64,000 nt of DNA from contig NZ_CP144918.1 of assembly GCF_036700095.1 (NCBI RefSeq), positions 1,241,001 to 1,305,000 of the forward strand, written 5' to 3'. Below the pieces are notes generated by a model that saw only the letters and a list, made by a program, of their open reading frames with translations, was not told the origin of the DNA and searched no databases. This stretch comes from Pelagerythrobacter marensis. GTDB taxonomy: Bacteria > Pseudomonadota > Alphaproteobacteria > Sphingomonadales > Sphingomonadaceae. This document shows positions 1-8,991 of the stretch, piece by piece. Position numbers and translations under genes: made by a program. Each line of letters opens with the position of its first letter. The stretch's first letter is position 1.

Positions 1-814
1 AGGCGACCGGCTTGCCGTCGAGTTCGGCGATGCGCGTCAGTTCCTCGCGCACCAGCGGGCGCAGCTTCTTCGCGCCATAGGCGATCTCGCGCTCGGTGAA
101 GGGGACGAAGCCCCAGTTCTTCGACCAGGCATCGTTGAGGATATGCAGCACGGTGCGCACGTCCTGCGTATAGTTGGCATGATCCACCGGGCGAATCCTG
201 ATCCGCGGATTGCGCTGCCCCGACTTGACGATCCGGCGCACGAGCGGGGGGAAGTCCTCGGTGACGTCGAGCGCGTAAGTGAACAGCCGCTTGGCCACCT
301 CGTACCCCGCGCCTTCGATATATTCGCGATAGCGGGCCGGGTGGTGGCCCATCAGCACGGTGGGCGGCTGATCGTGCCCGGCGATCAGCAGGCCCGGCTC
401 TTCCCACATCGACAGCGAGATGGGGCCGAGCACGCGGGTCATCCCCCGCTCGCGCAGCCAGCGTTCGGCTTCGGCCAGCAGGGCGCGTGCCGCGGGCTCG
501 TCGTCGGCGTCGAAGTAACCGAAGATGCCGGTGCCGGGGCCGAAGCCCTGTTCCGGTGGCATGTCCAGCATCAGCCGGTCGATGCAGGCGGCGATCCGCC
601 CGACCGCCCGACCGCCCCGGCGCGCGATGAACAGCTGCACTTCGGCATGGTCGAACAGCGGGTTCTTCTTCGGGTCGAGCAGTTCCATCTGCTCGCCGCG
701 CAACTGGGGCACGGCATGGGGCGTTTCGGCGGAAAAGCGGCGGCCCAGGTCGACGAACGCCGCACGCCCCGACTTGCCGTCAACCGGTTCGATCACTATT
801 TCGGCGTCTGTCAC
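1..814 (-). CDS. GNAT/YghO-like N-acetyltransferase-type protein, 3' end cut by window
   Basis: The minus strand is open from a GTG at 814 to the window edge (271 codons, C-terminus missing). The GTG is chosen because an AGGA stretch lies six bases upstream and the in-frame sequence starts MTDAEIVIEPVDG. The protein contains segments typical of the large COG family around E. coli YghO, often labelled dATP pyrophosphohydrolase or N-acetyltransferase in sphingomonads: RRGGRAVGRIAACID, GTGIFGYFDADDEP, RGMTRVLGPISLSMW and ILNDAWSKNWGFVPFT. The first three resemble a GNAT acetyl-CoA fold. Family membership is by recall of these motifs, and the substrate is unknown. It faces away from the desaturase gene, with 141 bp between the two starts. 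Confidence 0.6.
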   Translation of the reverse strand, partial: MTDAEIVIEPVDGKSGRAAFVDLGRRFSAETPHAVPQLRGEQMELLDPKKNPLFDHAEVQLFIARRGGRAVGRIAACIDRLMLDMPPEQGFGPGTGIFGYFDADDEPAARALLAEAERWLRERGMTRVLGPISLSMWEEPGLLIAGHDQPPTVLMGHHPARYREYIEGAGYEVAKRLFTYALDVTEDFPPLVRRIVKSGQRNPRIRIRPVDHANYTQDVRTVLHILNDAWSKNWGFVPFTEREIAYGAKKLRPLVREELTRIAELDGKPVA

Positions 815-955
815 GGGCCATCCTGTTCAGTTTGGGTTAGCCCTGTGTGTGCTTGCTGCGGCTTGTCAAGCGACAGCGATATTCGCGCCCCGTGCCGGCG
901 ATTGTTCCGTCGGCGGCGTTTTTGCTGTAGACGCGGCTTTCCGGGAAACACGACC

Positions 956-2062
956 ATGAACCTGCATCAGACGATCGATCCTGCCGATATCGCGGCTCCG
1001 CCGCCTGCGGCGCGCGTGGCGGGCAAGGCTGCGATCGCGGACGACAAGGCGATGCTGCGCGCCGCGCGCGACCTGACGAAGGATCTCGCCGCCGCGCGGC
1101 CCGCGATTTACTGGACCGACACGCTGCTATCGGCGGGCCTCGGCTATGGCGCGCTCGCGGGTGCGATCCTGGTGGAAAGCGTTCCGCTGGCGATCGCGCT
1201 GGGCGTGGTCGCCGCGCTGGCGCTCTATCGCGCGCTGCTGTTCATCCACGAGCTGTCGCATATCCACCGCGACGCGCTGCCCGGTTATCGCCTGGCGTGG
1301 AACCTGCTGGTCGGCATTCCGGTGCTGACCCCGTCGTTCATGTACGAAGGGGTGCACACGCTGCATCACGCGCGCACCCGGTATGGCACGGTGGAGGACC
1401 CGGAGTACCTGCCGCTTGCGCTGATGAAGCCGTGGAGCCTGCCGCTGTTCGTCGCCGTGGCGCTGCTGGCGCCGCCCGCGCTGCTGTTCCGCTTTGCCGT
1501 TCTGGTGCCACTGGGCGCGGTCTTTCCCGCGGTGCGCAAGCTGGTGTGGGAGCGGTTCTCCGCGCTGTCGATCAACCCCGAATTCCGCCGCCGCCCGCCC
1601 GAAGGCGAGTTGCGCAAGCGGGTTTTCTGGCAGGAGCTGGGCGGCAGCCTGTGGGCGATCGCGCTGATCGCCAGCACGTTCGCGATCGGCTGGCGCCCGC
1701 TGCTGATTGCGCTGGCGGTGCTGTCGCTCACCGCGGTGCTCAACCAGCTGCGCACACTGGTCGCGCATTTGTGGGAGAACGACGGCGAACCGATGACGGT
1801 AACCGCGCAGTTCCTCGATTCGGTCAACGTGCCCCCGCCGGGCTGGATGGCGGAGATCTGGGCGCCGGTCGGCCTGCGCTATCACGCGCTGCATCACCTG
1901 CTGCCGAGTATGCCCTATCACTCGCTGGGCGAGGCGCATCGCCGGCTCGCCGCGCACCTGGGGACCGATTCGACTTATGCCGGGGCGAACCATCCGGGCA
2001 TGGTCCCGCTGGTCATGCGCATTGCCCGCAGCACGATGGGCAGGCGCCGGACCGGGGCCTGA
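956..2062 (+). CDS. membrane fatty acid desaturase
   Basis: 368 residues. Three histidine boxes of the membrane di-iron desaturase/hydroxylase family are present: HELSH (98-102), HTLHH (134-138) and HALHH (310-314). They are separated by hydrophobic segments at about 57-95, 115-130, 160-195 and 230-265. Enzymes of this family insert double bonds or hydroxyl groups into acyl chains in the inner membrane using O2 and an electron carrier. The exact substrate cannot be read from sequence. The ATG is the first one after a non-coding stretch; the same frame stays open upstream without coding character. A hairpin with a T-run follows the stop. Confidence 0.85.
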   Translation: MNLHQTIDPADIAAPPPAARVAGKAAIADDKAMLRAARDLTKDLAAARPAIYWTDTLLSAGLGYGALAGAILVESVPLAIALGVVAALALYRALLFIHELSHIHRDALPGYRLAWNLLVGIPVLTPSFMYEGVHTLHHARTRYGTVEDPEYLPLALMKPWSLPLFVAVALLAPPALLFRFAVLVPLGAVFPAVRKLVWERFSALSINPEFRRRPPEGELRKRVFWQELGGSLWAIALIASTFAIGWRPLLIALAVLSLTAVLNQLRTLVAHLWENDGEPMTVTAQFLDSVNVPPPGWMAEIWAPVGLRYHALHHLLPSMPYHSLGEAHRRLAAHLGTDSTYAGANHPGMVPLVMRIARSTMGRRRTGA

Positions 2063-2105
2063 CGCGGGCGCGCGCCGGCGGGCAGAGCCAGGCGGACAGA
2101 AAAAC

Positions 2106-2140
2106 GGGCCGCGCTCCGGTTTGGAGCGGCGGCCCTTTTT
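2106..2140. terminator. bidirectional intrinsic terminator
   Basis: A GC-rich hairpin (GGGCCGCGCTCC, loop GGTTT, GGAGCGGCGGCCC, one bulged base) is flanked by AAAA on the left and TTTTT on the right. It can therefore stop the plus-strand desaturase transcript and also the minus-strand lptF-lptG-lipoprotein transcript that converges on it. Confidence 0.8.
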
Positions 2141-2163
2141 CCTGTCGGCGGCGGATCGCCGGG

Positions 2164-2445
2164 TCAGTCCGTTTCGACCCTCAGCGACGGATCGCCGTCG
2201 ACATCCGCGCGCACGCGGGTCTTGTCATCGCCGATGTCGGCTTCGACGCCGCTTTCGTCGATCGACACCGTGTCGCCGCGCTCTTCGGCCGGTTGTTCGG
2301 TGACGGCGGGGGTTTCCTCGGCCGCCGGAAGCACGGTCTCGTCGGCCACGGTGTCGGTTTCCGTCGGCGTCGGCGCATTGGCCTCGCTGCACGCGCCGAG
2401 CGCGAATACGCTGGCGGCGAGAACGGGCAGGGCGAGCGTCTTCAT
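2164..2445 (-). CDS. small acidic lipoprotein of unknown function
   Basis: 93 residues with a lipoprotein signal peptide: MKTLALPVLAASVFALGAC, lipobox LGAC with Cys19 as lipidation site. The remainder is Thr/Glu/Pro-rich and acidic, probably disordered, ending in a stretch rich in Asp and Val (ESGVEADIGDDKTRVRADVD). The ribosome binding site GAGGAGA lies nine bases before the ATG. No family recognised. It lies about 100 bp downstream of lptG on the same strand, so it may share its transcript; a role in the envelope is only inferred from the lipobox. Confidence 0.7.
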   Translation of the reverse strand: MKTLALPVLAASVFALGACSEANAPTPTETDTVADETVLPAAEETPAVTEQPAEERGDTVSIDESGVEADIGDDKTRVRADVDGDPSLRVETD

Positions 2446-2546
2446 ATCGCGTCTCCTCGATAGCGGCACTATGGCGATAGACTCGCGAGCCGGCGGCGCG
2501 GTTCCGCCAGCGGGCGTGGGCCGGCGCCGCCGCGACGAGACCGGCG

Positions 2547-3644
2547 CTATTCCTCGGTGCGGATCAGCACGGTTTCGCCGACCAGCAGGAACAGGAAGAA
2601 CGGCGCCCAGGCCGCGAGGAAGGGGGGGTATCCGCCGAAGCTGCCCATCGCCAGCGCGGCGTTGTCGATCACGAAATAGGCGAAGCCCAGCGCCATCGCG
2701 ATAATCGCGCGCAGGAACAGCTGGCCCGACCGCGCGAGGCCGAAGGCGGCGATCGCGCCCAGCAGCGGCATCAGGAAGGCCGAAAGCGGGCCGGAAAACT
2801 TGTGCCACCATTTGGCGCGCAGTTCGTCGGTCTGGCGACCGCTTTCCTCGTAGGCCATGATCGAACGATAGAGCGGCACCACGCCCAGCGTATCGGGATC
2901 GACGCTCTCCAGCTCGATCCGGGCCGGGGTCAGCCCCCTGGCGACGACCAGGCTGTCGAGCCGGGTCGTGTCGACCGTGGCGACGTCGAACCGCTCCACC
3001 TGCTCCAGCCGCCATCCTGGCGCGGCATAGCTGGCGGTCTGCGCGCGCGCCTGCTCGATCAGCGCGCTGCCTTCGCCGCGCCGGTACCAGGTCACCCCGC
3101 GCATACGGATGTTCTCGCCCGTGCCCCACAGCGATGCGGCGGTGAGCACGTCGTTCCCCTCGGTAAAATAGACATTCGCGCGCACGCCCGACTCCTCGGG
3201 CATCGCGCCGAAGTCGTTCGCTTCCCACGCCTTGAGCGTGGCCGTGGCGCGGGTGACGACGACCTCGTTGAAAGCGAAGCTGATCGCCGAAACCCCCGCC
3301 GCGGTCAGCAGCAGCGGCGCCAGCACCTGATGCGCGGAAAGGCCGGCGGCCTTCATCGCGATCACTTCGCTGTTCTGGTTGAGCGTGACCAGCGCGATGA
3401 TCGTCGCCAGCAGGACCGAATAGGGCAGGAAACGCGCGACAAGCTGGGGCACCCGCAGGGTGACATAAGTCCACAGCTCGCCCTGGCCATTGCCCGGCGC
3501 GGCCAGGATCTTGCCGCTGGTGCTGAGCAGGTCGAGCATCATCAGCACGAGCACGAGGACGGCCAGCATCGCCACGATCCGCACGACGAACAGCTTCGCC
3601 AGGTAAAGCGTCAGCGTGCGCGAGGGGAAGAAATCGAGCTGCAT
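2547..3644 (-). CDS. lptG: LPS export ABC transporter permease LptG
   Basis: 365 residues. The N-terminal membrane segments (about 15-40 and 60-120, including LPYSVLLATIIALVTLNQNS followed by EVIAMKAAGLS) are typical of the YjgP/YjgQ (LptF/LptG) family. A periplasmic beta-jellyroll-like middle region (about 125-270) and three C-terminal membrane helices (about 275-360) follow. LptF and LptG form the inner-membrane half of the LptB2FGC machine that extracts lipopolysaccharide and passes it to the LptA bridge. It starts nine bases after the lptF stop, so the two are one operon. LptG rather than LptF is assigned from gene order and length. Confidence 0.9.
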   Translation of the reverse strand: MQLDFFPSRTLTLYLAKLFVVRIVAMLAVLVLVLMMLDLLSTSGKILAAPGNGQGELWTYVTLRVPQLVARFLPYSVLLATIIALVTLNQNSEVIAMKAAGLSAHQVLAPLLLTAAGVSAISFAFNEVVVTRATATLKAWEANDFGAMPEESGVRANVYFTEGNDVLTAASLWGTGENIRMRGVTWYRRGEGSALIEQARAQTASYAAPGWRLEQVERFDVATVDTTRLDSLVVARGLTPARIELESVDPDTLGVVPLYRSIMAYEESGRQTDELRAKWWHKFSGPLSAFLMPLLGAIAAFGLARSGQLFLRAIIAMALGFAYFVIDNAALAMGSFGGYPPFLAAWAPFFLFLLVGETVLIRTEE

Positions 3645-3653
3645 TGCCGGGCC

Positions 3654-4880
3654 TTATTCCGCCGGAGCCATCTCGCCGGGGCGCGGCCGGCGCCGGCGGC
3701 CGAACAGCTTGCGCAGGCGCTCCGCCAGCTTGGCGAAGGCCGTTTCCAGCGCGCCGATCGGCTGCCCGCCGGGGACATAGGCGACCTTGTGATACATCCA
3801 CACGATCAGCGCCGCGAACACCGCGAACGGCACCCACAGCGCCAGGACCGGGTCGAACCGGCCGAGCGCGGCGATATCCTCGCCATACTGGTTCACCTTG
3901 TGATAGGCGACGACCATCACGATCGACACGAACACGCCCAGCGCGCTGGTCGATCGCTTGGGCGGGATCGCCAGCGCCACCGCCAGCAGCGGCATCAGGG
4001 CCATCATCACCACTTCGACCATGCGGAAATTGAAACTGGCCTGGCTGGCGTCGCGCTTGGCCTGGGTCGTGCTGTCGCTCCACCCGATCTTGAGCAGTTC
4101 GGGCAGGATATATTCGCGCTCGGCATCGCCGCGTTCGCGGAACGCCTCGATCTGCGGCAGGTCGATCGGCAGGTCGTGCCGGGTGAAGCTGAGCACGCGC
4201 GGGGTGGTGTTGCCGGTGTCCTGCACGATCGTGCCGTCGGTCAGCCGCAGGATGATCGTGTCGGGGCTGTCGGTCGTCGCGAGGAAGGCCCCCTCGCGCG
4301 CGGAGATGGACAGGACCTGCCCCTTCTCGTCCGCGACTCGCGCGAAAATGCCCTGCAGCCGCCGCCCCTCGTCTTCGCTCGCCTCGATCCTCAGCGCCAT
4401 GCGATCGGCCAGGGTGGTGAACTCGCCCACCTTGATCGAGGCGCCCAGCGCGCCGGAACGCAGTTCGTATTCGAGCTGTTCGTAATAATAGCGGCTGACC
4501 GGCTGGACGTAGAAGACGAGCGCGACGTTCACCGCCATCAGCACCGCGGTGATGATATAGGGCACGCGCAGCAGGCGGCCATAGCCGAGGCCGACGGCGC
4601 GCATCACGTCGAGCTCGCTCGATGTCGCCAGCTTGCGGAAGGCGAGGAGGATGCCGAGCAGCAGCCCGAGCGGAATCGCCAGGCTGGCATATTCGGGGAT
4701 CAGCGCGCCGAGCATCTTGAACACGACGCCGATCGGCCCGCCTTCGACCGCGACGAAATCGAACAGGCGCAGCATCTTGTCGAGCAGCAGCAGCGAGGCG
4801 GCGATCGCGAACACGCCTAGCATCGGCAGCATCACCAGCCGGAAGATATAGCGGTCGAGGGAGGGGATCGATTTCAGCAA
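3654..4880 (-). CDS. lptF: LPS export ABC transporter permease LptF
   Basis: 408 residues, starting MLKSIPSLDRYIFRLVMLPM, the usual LptF opening. The conserved cytoplasmic coupling region (RKLATSSELDVMRAVGLGYG, about 82-101) is where the permease contacts the LptB ATPase. A large periplasmic domain follows (about 130-285), then three C-terminal helices and a basic tail (FGRRRRPRPGEM). It is the first gene of the lptF-lptG pair. A 5'-proximal promoter was not identified in the 86 bp that separate it from clpS. Confidence 0.9.
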   Translation of the reverse strand: MLKSIPSLDRYIFRLVMLPMLGVFAIAASLLLLDKMLRLFDFVAVEGGPIGVVFKMLGALIPEYASLAIPLGLLLGILLAFRKLATSSELDVMRAVGLGYGRLLRVPYIITAVLMAVNVALVFYVQPVSRYYYEQLEYELRSGALGASIKVGEFTTLADRMALRIEASEDEGRRLQGIFARVADEKGQVLSISAREGAFLATTDSPDTIILRLTDGTIVQDTGNTTPRVLSFTRHDLPIDLPQIEAFRERGDAEREYILPELLKIGWSDSTTQAKRDASQASFNFRMVEVVMMALMPLLAVALAIPPKRSTSALGVFVSIVMVVAYHKVNQYGEDIAALGRFDPVLALWVPFAVFAALIVWMYHKVAYVPGGQPIGALETAFAKLAERLRKLFGRRRRPRPGEMAPAE

Positions 4881-4966
4881 GGGTCCGGCTCGGGGTGGTT
4901 CGCCGATGCCCTAGCGCGAATTGCGCTGCCGGTCATGCCCCAACGGCGCAGGAACGGGCCGATCGG

Positions 4967-5362
4967 TCAGGCCTTTTCCAGCGTGCACTGCAGCGGGTGT
5001 TCGTTCTGGCGCGCGAAATCCATCACCTGGTTCACTTTGGTTTCCGCCACTTCGTAAGGGAAGATCCCGCAGACCCCCACGCCGCGCTGGTGGACGTGGA
5101 GCATGACCCGCGTGGCCTGTTCCATGTCCATGCGGAAAAACCGCTTGAGGCACATGACGACGAATTCCATCGGAGTGTAATCGTCGTTGAGCATCAGAAC
5201 CTTGTACTGGCTCGGCTTCTGCGGCCGGGTTCGGGTCCGGGTGGCGATGCCGACCTGGCCGTCGCCTTCGCCCCCGCCCGGTCCGCCGTCGGGCGAATCG
5301 CCATCGCCCGCGCACAGCGGGCGCAGGGGCATCGTCTGCAAGGGATATCGGTCGATCGGCAT
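4967..5362 (-). CDS. clpS: ATP-dependent Clp protease adaptor ClpS
   Basis: 131 residues. The core contains the hallmark segments [20 protein letters not shown] (about 53-72) and [17 protein letters not shown] (about 94-110), ending [12 protein letters not shown]. ClpS binds the ClpA N-domain and delivers N-degron substrates; the Asn-Asp-Asp of LNDD and the Met of TPMEF line the pocket for the N-terminal residue. An N-terminal extension of about 50 residues is Gly/Asp/Arg-rich and likely disordered. The start at 5362 is not certain, since another ATG lies in frame at 5332. clpA is not in the window. Confidence 0.9.
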   Translation of the reverse strand: MPIDRYPLQTMPLRPLCAGDGDSPDGGPGGGEGDGQVGIATRTRTRPQKPSQYKVLMLNDDYTPMEFVVMCLKRFFRMDMEQATRVMLHVHQRGVGVCGIFPYEVAETKVNQVMDFARQNEHPLQCTLEKA

Positions 5363-5493
5363 GGGACAATGAATATCGTATCGTATCCGGCATTCGCAAG
5401 TAGGGCGTGCCGGTGCAGCTATCGCATGGCGCGGTTGCGGGACGATTAATGCCCCGCCCGGCCCGTCGGCAAAAGGGGAAACGCAAAACGAAA

Positions 5494-5525
5494 CGGGCCG
5501 GCCAGCGTGGTGGCTGGCCGGCCCG
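5494..5525 (-). terminator. intrinsic terminator after the phasin gene
   Basis: A perfect 11-bp inverted repeat (CGGGCCGGCCA / TGGCCGGCCCG) with a 10-base loop. Read on the minus strand it is followed by a T-rich stretch (TTTCGTTTTGCG), so it fits termination of the phasin transcript 60 bp after its stop. Confidence 0.75.
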
Positions 5526-5584
5526 TGCCGTGTTCATGGTGCCGGGGCCTGCCGCGAGGGAGGCGCGGCCTGCCCGGCGCGCGA

Positions 5585-6427
5585 TCAGGCCGCGGTGGTG
5601 CGGGCCTTTTCCATCGCCAGGCTGACGCGGCTGGAAAGCGGCGCAGCGACGTCGCCGGCGAGCTTGACCCAGGCTTCGGTCGCCTTCGAGAACTGCGCGA
5701 CGGCGGCATCGAAGTTGCGGCTGGCGATCTGGCCCTGGAGCTGGACGAAGTCGGTCGGCGACTTGACCGCGGCGAATTCCTTCGCGTCGGCGGTCATCGT
5801 CTCGACGGCGGACTTGCTGTCCTCGACTGCGGCCCGGGTCAGGTCCTGCAGGCCGGCGGCGAAGATCTTGCCCGATTCGACCATCGCCTCGAGGTTGCCC
5901 TTCGAGAATTCGCGCGCCTCCGCGGCATATTCGGCGCTCTTCTCGTAAGCGGTCTGGGCGTGGGTCTGAAGTTCGGCGAGGCCTTCCTTCATCTGCGCGG
6001 CGTAATCGGTGCTGGTCTGGGTCTTGGACATGTCGGTTTCCTTCGAACGGGGTTGGGCCGCGACTTTCGCCGCCGGCTGGGAAGCGGCGGCCTTCTTCGC
6101 GGCGGTTTTCTTGGTTGCGGTCTTTTTGGCAGTGGCTTTCTTCGCGGCGGTCTTCGCGACCGGCGCCGTCTTCGATTTCGAATCGCCGGCCGGCGTCTTC
6201 TTCGACGGGGCGGGCGACGGGGTCGTTTCGGTCTCGGTCTTCTCGGTCTTCATGGCAGTCGTGGTCTCGCTGTCGGCGGGCGTTGCGGGCTTGCCCGAAG
6301 CGGCGGGCGCCGCATTCCCCGTCTTCGCATCGCCCGTCCCGGCGATCCGGGCGTTCTGGCTGGCTGCGGCTTCGGCGTAAGCCTTCTCGGCCGCTGCGTC
6401 GTTGCTGGCTTCATCCTGCGTCGCCAT
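5585..6427 (-). CDS. phaP: phasin family protein with histone H1-like linker
   Basis: 280 residues from the second of two ATGs. The second (6427) is preferred because AGG sits eight bases before it, while for the ATG at 6436 the same AGG is too close. The C-terminal half (about 130-280) is the phasin domain, amphipathic helices with YAAQMKEGLAELQTHAQTAY and FAAGLQDLTRAAVEDSKSA. Phasins coat polyhydroxyalkanoate granules and control their number and size. The N-terminal half is Ala/Thr/Lys-rich, including AAKKATAKKTATKKTAAKK, like the tail of Pseudomonas PhaF, which binds DNA and segregates granules. phaC lies 700 bp upstream on the same strand. Confidence 0.85.
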   Translation of the reverse strand: MATQDEASNDAAAEKAYAEAAASQNARIAGTGDAKTGNAAPAASGKPATPADSETTTAMKTEKTETETTPSPAPSKKTPAGDSKSKTAPVAKTAAKKATAKKTATKKTAAKKAAASQPAAKVAAQPRSKETDMSKTQTSTDYAAQMKEGLAELQTHAQTAYEKSAEYAAEAREFSKGNLEAMVESGKIFAAGLQDLTRAAVEDSKSAVETMTADAKEFAAVKSPTDFVQLQGQIASRNFDAAVAQFSKATEAWVKLAGDVAAPLSSRVSLAMEKARTTAA

Positions 6428-6480
6428 TACGATCATCCTGTGCCTGCGGGTTCCATACCCGGCCTATGCTTCGGTTATGT

Positions 6481-6537
6481 TGCACTGCACAAAATAGGTG
6501 AGCGGTGCGCGAAGTCAAGCGATTTTTGTGCAGTGCA
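6481..6537 (-). promoter_or_regulatory. phasin promoter with paired TGCA operators (PhaR-type)
   Basis: A perfect 14-bp inverted repeat, TGCACTGCACAAAA (6481-6494) and TTTTGTGCAGTGCA (6524-6537), is separated by 29 bp. Between and overlapping the arms, on the minus strand, is a sigma-70-like promoter: -35 TTGACT (6513-6518), 16-bp spacer, -10 TATTTT (6491-6496). TGC-rich dyads are the known target type of PhaR, which represses phasin genes and is released by nascent polymer. Assignment to PhaR is inference; no phaR gene is in the window. Confidence 0.65.
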
Positions 6538-7131
6538 GCATGTGGCGCGAAGGCCGCGCAAACGGCGCGGGATGCGACCGGGCATCCGGCGGCGAACCCG
6601 GACCATGACGCCTGGTGGAAAAGCAGATCGCGCGGCCGGTGCGCCGCCGGATGGCGGATCGCGGGGCAACGGGCGAAGGGCTTTTGGCGAACGGCCGGGT
6701 CGCGCCATCGCTCGCGTCCGGCTCGGCCCGATAATCCGCGAACGGGGTGCCCTGCGTCGGTGGGGGCTCGCTGCCACGACCGCAGGTGTATGCGGCTTGC
6801 GCCGCATCGCTGCCGGGCCTGGTCGTTCCCGCCCAAGGACCGCCGCCGCGTACTCCCGGCCGATGCCGGGGACTGCCGGGGCGGCCTCGGCGGGCGAGGG
6901 CCCGCGCATCCATTCGCGGTGTCCGGCGAAGTCACCGAGCTCGGCAGCAAAGTGTGCCGCCGCCCCGCGCGCTCCGCACCGGCCACGCTGCCCGCCGTGA
7001 GGCGCGACGGGCAAAGGAGGAAGCACGGTCGACCGCGCGCTCCCGATCCGGGACCGACATATAACCAAGTCGGTTACGATGTCAAGACCAAAGTTCCACT
7101 TTCGGCGCGCGTGCCGCGGCCTGCCGCCGTG
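6538..7131. other. 594-bp stretch without a recognisable gene
   Basis: Between the phasin control region and the phaC stop all six frames are GC-rich, but none reads like a protein family I know. Open frames here are rich in Arg, Pro and Gly and lack ribosome sites. The only structure seen is a dyad TAACC-N5-GGTTA at 7062-7076, near the phaC end, that could be a repressor site or part of a decayed gene. Confidence 0.5.
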
Positions 7132-8991
7132 TCACCGCATCATGACATAGCGTCCGGGCGCGTCCTCGACGACTTTGTCGCCGCGGCCGCCGGGCTTGCG
7201 CTTGCCTTTCGCCGGCACTCTGGCGTCGTCGCGCCGCGCCAGCCATTCGAGCCAGTGCGGCCACCACGAACCGGGATGCTCCTGCGCGCCGTCGACGAAT
7301 GCCTCCAGCGACGGGGCCGCGCTGTCGCCGGTCCAGTACCGGTACTTGTTCGCCGCGGGCGGATTGACCACGCCGGCGATATGGCCCGACCCGGCGAGCA
7401 CGAAGGTGGTATCGCCGCGGAAATGGCGGGTGGCGCGCCAGACGCTTTCGGCCGGGGCGATATGATCCTCGCGCCCGGCCTGGATGAACACCGGGGTCTC
7501 GATCCGGGTCAGGTCGATCGGCGTCCCGTCGGCTTCCAGCGCGTCGGGCACGACCAGCTTGTTGTCGCGATAGAGATCGCGCAGGTAATCGCCGTGCCAC
7601 TTCGCGGGCAGGTTGGTCACGTCGCCGTTCCAGTGCAGCAGGTCGAAGGCCGGGTAATCTTCCCCCAGCAGGTAGTTGTTGACGACGTAGTTCCAGATCA
7701 GGTCCTTGCCGCGCAAGGCGTTGAAGGTCGCGGCCATATAGCGCCCGTCGAGATAGCCTTCGGGCGAGAGCTTGCCGATCATTTCGAGCTGCGCCCCGTC
7801 GACGAAGCTGCGCAACTCGCCGGCCTTTTCGAAATCGACCTGCGCGGTGAAGAACGTCGCGCTGGCCACTTTGTCCGCCTCGCCCCGCCGCGCGAGGATC
7901 GCCAGCGTCGCGGCCAGCGTCGTGCCCGCTACGCAATAGCCGATCGCGTGGACCGCGGGGACGCGCAGCCGCGCGCGGACATGGTCGATCGCGTCGATCT
8001 GGGCGCGGATATAGTCGTCCCAGACAACGTCCTTCATGCTGGCGTCGGCCGATTTCCAGCTGACCATGAACACGCTCAGCCCCCGATCCACCGCCCATTT
8101 GACGAAGCTCTTCTTCGGCGAAAGGTCGAGGATGTAGAAGCGGTTGATCCACGGGGGGAAGATCACCAGCGGCACGGCCAGGACGTCCGGGGTCGAAGGG
8201 CTGTACTGGATCAGCTGGTAGAGCGGGGTTTCGTGCACCACCTTGCCGGGCGTGGTGGCGAGGTTTTCGCCCAGCGCGAAGGCCCCGGCATCGGTATGCG
8301 TCAGCTGGCCGCGCCGCAAGTCGGCGATCAGGTGCTGCATACCCTTGACCAGATTCTGTCCGGAGGTTTCGACCGTCCGTTTCAGCACGACCGGATTGGT
8401 GGCGAGGAAATTGTCCGGGCTCATCGCATCGAGCAGGGCCTGGGTGGCGAGGGCAAGCTGGCCCTTCTGCTCATCGGGAACGCCGTCGACTTCCCGCGCG
8501 GCGCGGGTGAAGTGGTCGGCCAGCATCAGGTACGTCTGGTGCAGCAGCGCATAGGCCGGATGTTCGCGCCAGGCCGGGTCGGCGAAGCGCCGGTCCTGCC
8601 GCGGGAGGGCGGGCGCGCCCTTCTCGCGGCCGGCCGCGTCGCCGTCGCCGCCGTCGAGCATCGCCCCGGCGACGCTCTGCCACAGCTCCACCCCCTCGGC
8701 CATCATGCGCTGCGCGGCGGCGGGGTCGAACGGGGCGGAGCCGGTCCAGCCCTGCGCCATCAGCATCCAGTGCGCCGGATCGAGGGGGTTGGCCGGATCG
8801 CCGCCGCCGGCCAGCCGCTCCTGGACGAAATCGAACCACATCGTGCGCAGCTGCTCGGCCGTTTCGGTCCATTGCGTCACGTCCCCGCCGGCCGGCGCGC
8901 CTGCCGGGCCGGCGAACCGGCCGATCATCTCGCGCATCGCCTCCGCCTGCATGTCGAAGAAAGTCGCAAACGGGTCCTGGCGTTCGGGCAT
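7132..8991 (-). CDS. phaC: class I poly(3-hydroxyalkanoate) synthase
   Basis: 619 residues, the usual class I PhaC length. The lipase-like box is GYCVAG with the nucleophile Cys353; the expected catalytic Asp and His lie in the regions LLHWNGDVTNLPAKWH and GSGHIAGVVNPP. The N-terminal PhaC_N region and YSPSTPDVLAVPLVIFPPWI (263-282) are also diagnostic. The enzyme polymerises (R)-3-hydroxyacyl-CoA on granule surfaces. The start at 8991 is chosen for the GAGGGAG site eight bases upstream, rather than an ATG at 9042. It is divergent from the aminotransferase gene and on the same strand as the phasin. Confidence 0.95.
   Translation of the reverse strand: MPERQDPFATFFDMQAEAMREMIGRFAGPAGAPAGGDVTQWTETAEQLRTMWFDFVQERLAGGGDPANPLDPAHWMLMAQGWTGSAPFDPAAAQRMMAEGVELWQSVAGAMLDGGDGDAAGREKGAPALPRQDRRFADPAWREHPAYALLHQTYLMLADHFTRAAREVDGVPDEQKGQLALATQALLDAMSPDNFLATNPVVLKRTVETSGQNLVKGMQHLIADLRRGQLTHTDAGAFALGENLATTPGKVVHETPLYQLIQYSPSTPDVLAVPLVIFPPWINRFYILDLSPKKSFVKWAVDRGLSVFMVSWKSADASMKDVVWDDYIRAQIDAIDHVRARLRVPAVHAIGYCVAGTTLAATLAILARRGEADKVASATFFTAQVDFEKAGELRSFVDGAQLEMIGKLSPEGYLDGRYMAATFNALRGKDLIWNYVVNNYLLGEDYPAFDLLHWNGDVTNLPAKWHGDYLRDLYRDNKLVVPDALEADGTPIDLTRIETPVFIQAGREDHIAPAESVWRATRHFRGDTTFVLAGSGHIAGVVNPPAANKYRYWTGDSAAPSLEAFVDGAQEHPGSWWPHWLEWLARRDDARVPAKGKRKPGGRGDKVVEDAPGRYVMMR

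Noticed and set aside
143-955. Upstream extension of the desaturase frame
   Set aside because: It runs antisense through the acetyltransferase-like gene. The desaturase has a sensible ATG at 956 and the extension has no domain.
2802-4820. A 672-residue plus-strand open frame
   Set aside because: Antisense to lptG and lptF, both unambiguous. The composition is the typical His/Arg/Gln-rich shadow.
6538-7068. A TetR gene that would own the TAACC/GGTTA dyad
   Set aside because: No frame shows a TetR helix-turn-helix or any other domain. The translations are Arg/Pro-rich.
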